NCBI GenBank assembly: GCA_020723165.1
Contig: DYJK01000007.1
Span: 1-59,378, forward strand
Length of the DNA stretch: 59,378 nt
Direction of reading: 5' to 3'
Source of the DNA: Melioribacter roseus
GTDB lineage: Bacteria; Bacteroidota; Ignavibacteria; Ignavibacteriales; Melioribacteraceae
Below are positions 53,600 to 59,378 of the stretch, in pieces. The notes beneath the pieces are model-generated. The model was not told the origin of the DNA. It saw only the letters and a program-made list of their open reading frames with translations, and searched no databases. Both the position numbers and the translations under genes were made by a program. The stretch's first letter is position 1; each line of letters begins with the position of its first letter.

Positions 53600-55813
53600 C
53601 TATCCAATTACTTTATGTAAAAATTCTATTGGATGGTAAACTTCCTCTCCTAATTCATCCATAATTTGTTCTCTACACGAATTACCGCTCGCTAGAATTA
53701 TTGAACAACCATCGACTTGTGACTTTCTGATTTGTTTTGTTAAATCTTTTCCAACGTTCTTACTTAGTTCATAATATTGTTTTTTATATCCGAAACTGCC
53801 GGCCATACCACAACATTCTGCAATAGAAATATCAACCTCGAATCCAAGCATTTCGAGAAAATCCGGTGTAGAATTACCAATGCCGATAGATTTCATCTGG
53901 CAATGGCCATGATAGAATATCTTGATGTTTCTATTAGTAATCCGCTCTTTCAACCAATCAACATTTAGAGTTCCCTCTTTAACAATTTTTAAAAGATATT
54001 CCATCGGATCGTAACAATTATTTTGAAGTTTTAGAAAAAGTCTATTGTCATTAACAAATTTTTTATAATCATATCTAATCATAGATAGAACACTTGGTTC
54101 TGCAAAAAGTAGATCAGCGCCATCCGCAATAAGTTCAAGTAGATAACGGGTTAATCGCTTTGCACTGTTACCGGCAGCATCAATCAGTCCTTGTGATTGA
54201 GCAGCCCTACCATCTTCCATTACTTTACTCAAAGTAACCGGCAAGCCAAGTTTTTCAAACAACTTTACAATCGCCATTCCGATATGTGGATTATTATAGT
54301 TTGTATAAACATCTGCGAACAGAATTAATTTTGTTGAAGCGTTTGATTCTATTTCTCTTATAGAAGAATCCCTCTTATAATTTTGATATTGCTTGGTAAG
54401 TGTACTCTTCGCAAATCTTGGAATGTTTCTCCGCTTATCAAATCCTATTACTTTTTCAAAAATTATTTTACTCAAATAAAAATTTGCTGCCCAATTTGAA
54501 AGTGTTGGAACCGTGGATGTAAATCGTGCCAATACGGAAAAGTTTCCAAAAAACTTTCTTTGTAATGAAGGCTCACCTTTTTTTATTAGACGGTTTTTAA
54601 TAACCGTGTTTAAATGAGGAATATTGATCTGTACCGGACAGCTAGGAATACAGCGCGAACAACCGGTACACAATTCTGCGAAACGACCATTTTCAAGTTT
54701 ACCGGTTGTACCAACTGTCCATGCACCGCCAATTCCCCCGGTATAACACTCGCCGCCAAAAGCATGACCACCAACTGCCTGGAAATTAGCGCAAACATTC
54801 ATACAAGCACTGCACCTGATACAGTAAAGTGCTTCATATAAATCCCTATCTTCGCGCATTTTCATGCGTCCATTATCAACAAGTACAAGGTGAAATTCTC
54901 TTAGTGTGTCTTGTCTTCCATTTAAATTAAGTACCGGGAGATTTAAGGGTGGTTCAAGAATGTTAGTATAAGTTGTAAGCTGTTGACCGGTACCGCTTGC
55001 TGCAAGCAGTTCGATAAATGTGCCGAAATCTTTTTTAGTCTCAATAATTTTTTCTATCCCGGCTATCGCAATATGAATTGCGGGAAGTTGTGTGGTAAGC
55101 CTGATGTTCCCTTCGCTTTCAACAAGTAGTATTGTTCCTTCGTTTGCAGCAATTAAGTTTGCGCCGCTTATCCCAACATCGGCAGATAAAAATTTTTGCC
55201 TTAGTATATCTCGTGCAAACTTGGTTAATTCTTCACCGGTTTCAAGTTTTTGTGCGGTTCTAAAATTTTCTTTAAATAATTTAGAGATTCTTTCACGACT
55301 TCTGTGAATTGCGGGCGCCACTATATGTGACGGTTGTTCTTTGGATACTTGTAATATAAATTCCGCCAAATCTGTTTCAGCTACTTCAATATTCTCTTTT
55401 TCAAGGGAGTCGTTTAATCCAATTTCTTCCGATGTAATCGATTTTGCTTTTACAACAAGTTTAGCTGAATGCGATTTGCACACATCCTTAACATAACCGG
55501 CAGCATCTTCTTTTGTTTTTGCTAAATATACTTTTCCACCGCGTGACTGCACAGCGGCAGTAAGTTTATTTATTAATTCCGGTAAATTTTCTATTGATTT
55601 TTCTTTAATCTTTCTTGCACGGTCTTTTAATCCTTCATAATCATTAAGTTTTTTAATTGCATTGTATCGATTAGCATTGAAAGTTTGAGTGTTTAGACGC
55701 AGTGCATCATTCTCAACTTCTAAAGCCATACCGATAGCTTTTTGAAGGTTCTCTTTGTCCCCTTTATTTGCAACTTCTCTCGGGTGAATTTCTTGCATAG
55801 ATGATTTTATCAT
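53600..55813 (-). CDS. LutB-LutA fusion, iron-sulfur L-lactate oxidation protein
   Basis: 737 residues from the ATG at 55813; a TTG 18 bases earlier overlaps lutC. LUD domain about 60-310, two 4Fe-4S clusters (Cys331/334/337/341 in CIRCSACMNVC and Cys382/385/388/392 in CTGCSRCIPSC), then a LutA/GlpC-like C-terminal half (about 490-737). Of the two CCG elements expected in that half, the second is intact (Cys667-Cys668, ECCGMAGSFG), but the first reads EDGRAAQSQG (533-542) and has lost its cysteines. With LutC this makes up the LutABC-type system that oxidises L-lactate to pyruvate. In Bacillus lutA and lutB are separate genes. Confidence 0.85.
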   Translation of the reverse strand: MIKSSMQEIHPREVANKGDKENLQKAIGMALEVENDALRLNTQTFNANRYNAIKKLNDYEGLKDRARKIKEKSIENLPELINKLTAAVQSRGGKVYLAKTKEDAAGYVKDVCKSHSAKLVVKAKSITSEEIGLNDSLEKENIEVAETDLAEFILQVSKEQPSHIVAPAIHRSRERISKLFKENFRTAQKLETGEELTKFARDILRQKFLSADVGISGANLIAANEGTILLVESEGNIRLTTQLPAIHIAIAGIEKIIETKKDFGTFIELLAASGTGQQLTTYTNILEPPLNLPVLNLNGRQDTLREFHLVLVDNGRMKMREDRDLYEALYCIRCSACMNVCANFQAVGGHAFGGECYTGGIGGAWTVGTTGKLENGRFAELCTGCSRCIPSCPVQINIPHLNTVIKNRLIKKGEPSLQRKFFGNFSVLARFTSTVPTLSNWAANFYLSKIIFEKVIGFDKRRNIPRFAKSTLTKQYQNYKRDSSIREIESNASTKLILFADVYTNYNNPHIGMAIVKLFEKLGLPVTLSKVMEDGRAAQSQGLIDAAGNSAKRLTRYLLELIADGADLLFAEPSVLSMIRYDYKKFVNDNRLFLKLQNNCYDPMEYLLKIVKEGTLNVDWLKERITNRNIKIFYHGHCQMKSIGIGNSTPDFLEMLGFEVDISIAECCGMAGSFGYKKQYYELSKNVGKDLTKQIRKSQVDGCSIILASGNSCREQIMDELGEEVYHPIEFLHKVIG

Positions 55814-55817
55814 AGAA

Positions 55818-56360
55818 TCAATCCAAAACAATTATATGAATTTGTCCCGGTCCGTGAACTCCCCGTACCAATGGTCCCATATCAGCTGTTGCACTTGGCC
55901 CGGTAATGAAAGAAAAACTTTTAGATAATCCTTTCCCTTCTAAGTAATTTTCTGAAAAAAGATCTGCTGGACGCGGAACAATCGTGCGGCTATCCACAAC
56001 AACAATATGTTTTCTCGTTAACATACTTATGGCGCTTGTAAGATATTTATTAACTGATACACAGACTGAACCCGTTTTTGCAACTGCGCAAAATGAATCA
56101 GTAATGCCGGTTCTAATTGTTTTCAACTGTTCACCGGTCGGATAGGTTATAACTTTTTCATTTTTTTCAAAGAGCGAAAAAAGTTCTTTATCGATATCAT
56201 CCGGCTGAGAAAGCAAGACAAATTGTTCGTCGGCAATTTCTTTAAGTAAAGCTTCGTTTAAAGCTTCCGGTGTCCTTGCAATCTTTTCTACAGTTGCAAC
56301 TGAATCAACTGCCGAAAGGAGAAATTGATTAACCAAATCTACGTGTGTCTGAACCGGCAT
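55818..56360 (-). CDS. lutC: LutC-type LUD-domain protein
   Basis: 180 residues, a single LUD domain: IRTGITDSFCAVAKTGSVCVSV is the conserved core and GVHGPGQIHIIVLD the usual end, near the SATADMGPLVRG segment. It is the third subunit of the LutABC lactate oxidation system. It ends five bases before the LutB-LutA start codon. It follows the rhamnulokinase gene on the same strand, which suggests that lactate arises from rhamnose-derived lactaldehyde. Confidence 0.88.
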   Translation of the reverse strand: MPVQTHVDLVNQFLLSAVDSVATVEKIARTPEALNEALLKEIADEQFVLLSQPDDIDKELFSLFEKNEKVITYPTGEQLKTIRTGITDSFCAVAKTGSVCVSVNKYLTSAISMLTRKHIVVVDSRTIVPRPADLFSENYLEGKGLSKSFSFITGPSATADMGPLVRGVHGPGQIHIIVLD

Positions 56361-56400
56361 AATTTCTTCCGCTAAAAAAAATTCAAAATAGATCGCTTAA

Positions 56401-57888
56401 TTATTTTTTCCTTAAAACCCGGAAATATTTTTTTTCGTTTTCGTTAAAGTAATCTGCTTGCAATGGTGTATATTTTTTTATTTCAAATGAATTAGCTACG
56501 ACGTTTCTCCACATTTCAAGACCGGGCACAATGCCGGCGGCTATTGCTTGAACACCGATGTTCCCAATTATTGTGCCTTCAATTGGTCCAGCATATACAA
56601 TGCTTCCTATTGCATCCGCAGTATATTGAGACAGCAATTCATTCTGTATACCTCCGCCTACAGCATGCAATTTTTCAATTTTGTTACCGGTTACTTCTTC
56701 GATTTCTTTGAGAGTTTTCCTATAACTAAATGCAAGACTTTCAAGAACAATCCCAATAATAAAACCAACGTTTGTTTTTGCTTTCTGACCGGTCTCTGTT
56801 AAATAAGAAAGGATCTTTTCCGGCATTTCACCAGCTTTCAAAAATCTCGGGTCATCAAGATCAACCCAGGCATTAACAAAACCTTCTTTCTTTGCCAGTT
56901 CAGTTAATTCGGTATAACTATACTCTTCCCCTTTTTCAAACCAGTATCTTCTACATTCTTGTATAGGCCAGAGACCAATAATATTTTTTAGAAAGCGAGT
57001 GGACCCTTCCACACCACCTTCATTTGTAAAATTATATTTCATCGATTGTGTACCGAGGAGAGGTTTACCTAGTTCAACTCCCATCAGTGACCATGTACCC
57101 GAACTCAAAAAAGCCCACTTACCTTCACTCGCCGGGACTGAAACAACAGCCGAAGCAGTATCATGACCGGCACTCGCAAAAACCGGGATATCGGAGTTGA
57201 GCCTAGTTTCTTTAGCTATCGATGGAAGCAGTGTCCCTAATTTTGTGCCTGGTTCAACAATCTCCGGGAAAATTGTTTTGGGAAATCCAAACAACTCGAT
57301 TAACTCCCACGACCAATTTCTTGTAAACGGATCAACTAAACTTGTTGTTGAAGCTATAGAGAACTCTGCTTTCTTAACACCCGATAACATAAAATTTAGA
57401 AAGTCGGGCATCAACAAAACTTTGTCTGCTGTGTTTAGCAGATTTGTTTTTCTTTTCTTTTCAGCCAACAATTGGAACAGAGTATTGAATTGAGCAAACT
57501 GAATTCCGACTTTATTATATATTTTCTCTTTCGGTAAAATAGTAAACGCTTCTTCCATAATACCGTCTGTTCTATCATCGCGGTAATGATAGGGATTGCC
57601 TAAAATTCTATCTTCTTTATCAATCAAAACATAATCTACACCCCAAGTATCAACACTAATACCATTAAAATCAGGTCCAAAAGATTTTTGAGCTTTAGAT
57701 AATCCTTCGATTAGTTCTGCATAGATTGCAAGTATATCCCAATAGAATCCATTATGATTTTTAATATTATGAGTTGGAAATCGATGTACTTCATTTAATT
57801 CAATCTTGTGATTTTTAAGTGTTGCTACCACACAGCGGCCGCTTTCAGCGCCAAGATCGAAACCGATAATTTTTTTTTCAGTAGGCAT
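56401..57888 (-). CDS. rhaB: L-rhamnulokinase
   Basis: 495 residues, FGGY-family sugar kinase of normal size. N-terminal phosphate motif GFDLGAESGR (9-18), SVDTWGVDYVLID, YHYRDDRTDG and the C-terminal ATP-binding VGGGIQNELLSQYTADA. This set matches RhaB (the DTWGVD and YRDDRT segments are typical). It phosphorylates L-rhamnulose at C1 with ATP. It sits between the acetate-kinase-like gene and lutC in one operon rather than beside rhaA. Confidence 0.94.
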   Translation of the reverse strand: MPTEKKIIGFDLGAESGRCVVATLKNHKIELNEVHRFPTHNIKNHNGFYWDILAIYAELIEGLSKAQKSFGPDFNGISVDTWGVDYVLIDKEDRILGNPYHYRDDRTDGIMEEAFTILPKEKIYNKVGIQFAQFNTLFQLLAEKKRKTNLLNTADKVLLMPDFLNFMLSGVKKAEFSIASTTSLVDPFTRNWSWELIELFGFPKTIFPEIVEPGTKLGTLLPSIAKETRLNSDIPVFASAGHDTASAVVSVPASEGKWAFLSSGTWSLMGVELGKPLLGTQSMKYNFTNEGGVEGSTRFLKNIIGLWPIQECRRYWFEKGEEYSYTELTELAKKEGFVNAWVDLDDPRFLKAGEMPEKILSYLTETGQKAKTNVGFIIGIVLESLAFSYRKTLKEIEEVTGNKIEKLHAVGGGIQNELLSQYTADAIGSIVYAGPIEGTIIGNIGVQAIAAGIVPGLEMWRNVVANSFEIKKYTPLQADYFNENEKKYFRVLRKK

Positions 57889-57913
57889 ATTAGTATTCTA
57901 ATTAAGTTGGGAA

Positions 57914-59083
57914 TTATTTATTTTCTAAAAAATTAACTACCTCTTTAGCAACTATATATTCTTCGTTAGTTGGAATTACAGCGACCTTAACTTTCGAATT
58001 ATCCGCAGAGATTAATCCTTCTTTTGGGTTGGAGAAATTTTTCTTGTTGTCTAATAGGATCCCAAGATTGTCCATATCAGCAATAATTTCTTTCCGAAGT
58101 GTTGGTGAGTTTTGCCCGGCGCCGGCAGTAAATACTATACAATCAGCACCATTGAGTATCGCCATATATTCACCGATGTATCTCTTCACATAATAAGCAA
58201 AAGTTTTAAATGCAAGCTCGGAACGTTTATCGCCTTTCAGCATACTTTCTTCAATGTCTCTAAAATCACCGCTTGTTCCTGATATACCCAATATTCCACT
58301 CTTTGACATTAAGATATCCCCGGTTTCTTTAACAGATAAGTTTTCCTTTTCCATAATGTAAAGAAGTGCGTACGGATCTAAATCTCCAACTCGTTTTGCG
58401 TTCAATAATCCGCTTTGCGGACTCATCCCCATAGATGTATCGATAGACCAGCCACTTTTGATTGCACATACAGAAGAACTTCCACCGAGATGACACGATA
58501 TAACTTTGTCTGCATTGAAAAGTTCTTTTGCACGCAGCCCAATAAACCTATGTGAGGCACCGTGAAATCCATATTTGCGTATCCCATGCTTTTCATACAA
58601 CTCGAATGGAATACCGTACATATAAGCTTCCGGCGGAATGTTTTTATGAAAATGTGTTTCAAATAATCCAACAAGCGGAGTAACCGGTAAAAGCTTTTTG
58701 AAAACAGAAATTGCAGTTACATAAACATCTGTATGTACCGGGGCAAGCAACCGATAATCTTCCATTGCTTTCAAAACATGGTCCGTTAATTCCACACAGC
58801 CCGATACACCTTTGGCATGAACCGTTTTGAACCCTACCGCAGCAATTTCACCAATAGAAAATTTTTTCTTTAATGATTCTAATGTAAGGTTAACTGCAAA
58901 GAAATAATCCGGGATTTCTTGTTTTAAGATTACTTTTTCAGCACCCTTGAACTCATAAGAATAAATTCCTTCCTTGTCGCCAATTCTTTCAACTGTTGCA
59001 GTGAAAAGAATCGACATGTTGCCGGCATCATAAAATTTACATTTGTAAGAAGTGCTGCCTGGATTTGCAATTAGTATTTTCAT
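57914..59083 (-). CDS. Acetate-kinase-family acyl-phosphate kinase
   Basis: 389 residues from the ATG at 59083; a GTG four codons earlier is weaker. ASKHA-fold motifs: ILIANPGSTSYKCKF (start), YGFHGASHRFI, CHLGGSSSVCAIKSGWSIDTSMG and VFTAGAGQNS. The segment usually reading GTRSGD in acetate kinases is NAKRVGD here, and the glycine-rich HLGNGGS is shortened to HLGGSS, so the substrate may not be acetyl phosphate. In rhamnose/fucose microcompartment loci, a related enzyme is proposed to make ATP from lactyl- or propionyl-phosphate. The gene is 23 bases after the aldolase gene. Confidence 0.85.
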   Translation of the reverse strand: MKILIANPGSTSYKCKFYDAGNMSILFTATVERIGDKEGIYSYEFKGAEKVILKQEIPDYFFAVNLTLESLKKKFSIGEIAAVGFKTVHAKGVSGCVELTDHVLKAMEDYRLLAPVHTDVYVTAISVFKKLLPVTPLVGLFETHFHKNIPPEAYMYGIPFELYEKHGIRKYGFHGASHRFIGLRAKELFNADKVISCHLGGSSSVCAIKSGWSIDTSMGMSPQSGLLNAKRVGDLDPYALLYIMEKENLSVKETGDILMSKSGILGISGTSGDFRDIEESMLKGDKRSELAFKTFAYYVKRYIGEYMAILNGADCIVFTAGAGQNSPTLRKEIIADMDNLGILLDNKKNFSNPKEGLISADNSKVKVAVIPTNEEYIVAKEVVNFLENK

Positions 59084-59106
59084 TGTACTGCCCACAAATT
59101 TTAGAA

Positions 59107-59378
59107 TTAATTCTTTTTCAATTTTGTAAGAACTTGTTCAACTATTTCTTGAATTTTTTGTTCATCAATATCATCCGACAATTTCCTCGAATCAGAAAAT
59201 GGCTGAGCATTACTCGGCATCGGTGTAGCATCGCATACTGTTACTCTTCCCGGCAGATTAAACTTTTCCCGTAATGTCATTAACCGGTCTCTTTCATTAT
59301 CCGGGAGTACATTCATATTCCCCAACTGGATTGCTTTCCAAACTATGCTTGCGGTATGTTCCAGTGTTTCCATTTTAT
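59107..59378 (-). CDS. Class II aldolase C-terminus with microcompartment targeting-like tail (cut by window edge)
   Basis: Open to the window end; about 90 codons visible. METLEHTASIVWKAIQLGN matches the C-terminal helix of class II aldolase/adducin enzymes (ETLEHxAxI), the family of rhamnulose- and fuculose-1-phosphate aldolases. After a low-complexity linker (PMPSNAQPFSDSRKLSDD) the chain ends DEQKIQEIVEQVLTKLKKN, an amphipathic helix with hydrophobic I/V/L spaced every three to four residues, like the encapsulation peptides of microcompartment cargo. It likely splits rhamnulose-1-phosphate into DHAP and L-lactaldehyde inside a microcompartment. Confidence 0.72.
   Translation of the reverse strand, partial: KMETLEHTASIVWKAIQLGNMNVLPDNERDRLMTLREKFNLPGRVTVCDATPMPSNAQPFSDSRKLSDDIDEQKIQEIVEQVLTKLKKN

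Noticed and set aside
1-59378. Insertion sequences, prophage, tRNA or rRNA genes
   Set aside because: No transposase, integrase, phage structural protein or RNA-gene signature was seen on either strand.

Overview
The window is AT-rich and reads like a chromosome segment of an Ignavibacteria or Melioribacter-type bacterium (Bacteroidota/Chlorobiota side). I infer this from a type IX secretion C-terminal domain of the NYPNPFNPTTTI kind, TonB-dependent receptors with carboxypeptidase-regulatory-like N-terminal domains, no recognisable SusD, DUF3943 and DUF6448 proteins, and A-rich leaders with weak Shine-Dalgarno sites. No rRNA, tRNA, CRISPR array or insertion sequence was seen.

Region 1 (372-5108, + strand) is a respiratory or nitric-oxide module: a Crp/Fnr regulator, a secreted DUF6448 protein, a hemerythrin-like protein, a small membrane protein resembling part of a heme-copper oxidase, a subunit II-like protein whose CuA ligands are lost, and a 540-residue catalytic subunit. 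The catalytic subunit aligns best with NorB around the active site but carries Asp at the positions of the FeB His and Glu. A terminator and a convergent orphan PAS histidine kinase (5220-7331) follow.

Region 2 (7713-16813, - strand) is one long operon. It starts with an ECF sigma factor and a zinc-type anti-sigma factor, then encodes a Spy-like protein, TolC, a MacA-type adaptor, a second Spy-like protein, a small protein of unknown function, a Met/Gly-rich lipoprotein, and a split MacB made of one ATPase and two permeases. A TonB receptor (16908-19184) lies upstream. A decayed copy of the 3' end of the outer-membrane barrel gene at 19314-20621 survives at 7458-7590, so this block is flanked by imperfect direct repeats.

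Region 3 (19314-31348, - strand) appears to be a single efflux operon of the YbhGFSR type. It has two TetR genes with identical operators, a lipoprotein HlyD adaptor, two separate ATPases, TolC and two ABC-2 permeases. It continues into a methyltransferase, DUF3943, a four-helix membrane protein, a Spy-like protein and an Omp85-type barrel. A serine hydrolase (31561-32871) stands apart.

Region 4 (33054-59378, - strand) is a rhamnose polysaccharide and L-rhamnose utilisation locus. A TonB receptor, a secreted beta-helix protein, several secreted hydrolases (GH78, a GH106-like enzyme, a SASA esterase and a 967-residue unassigned hydrolase), RhaM, RhaT and RhaA lie downstream of a LacI regulator with three operator-like palindromes. 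Further right are a LutB-LutA fusion, LutC, rhamnulokinase, an acetate-kinase-family enzyme and the C-terminus of a class II aldolase. That aldolase ends in an amphipathic tail typical of bacterial-microcompartment cargo. The gene set suggests L-rhamnose to rhamnulose-1-phosphate to DHAP plus L-lactaldehyde, then lactaldehyde to lactate (with ATP from the kinase) and lactate to pyruvate by Lut. A microcompartment locus probably begins just beyond the right edge.
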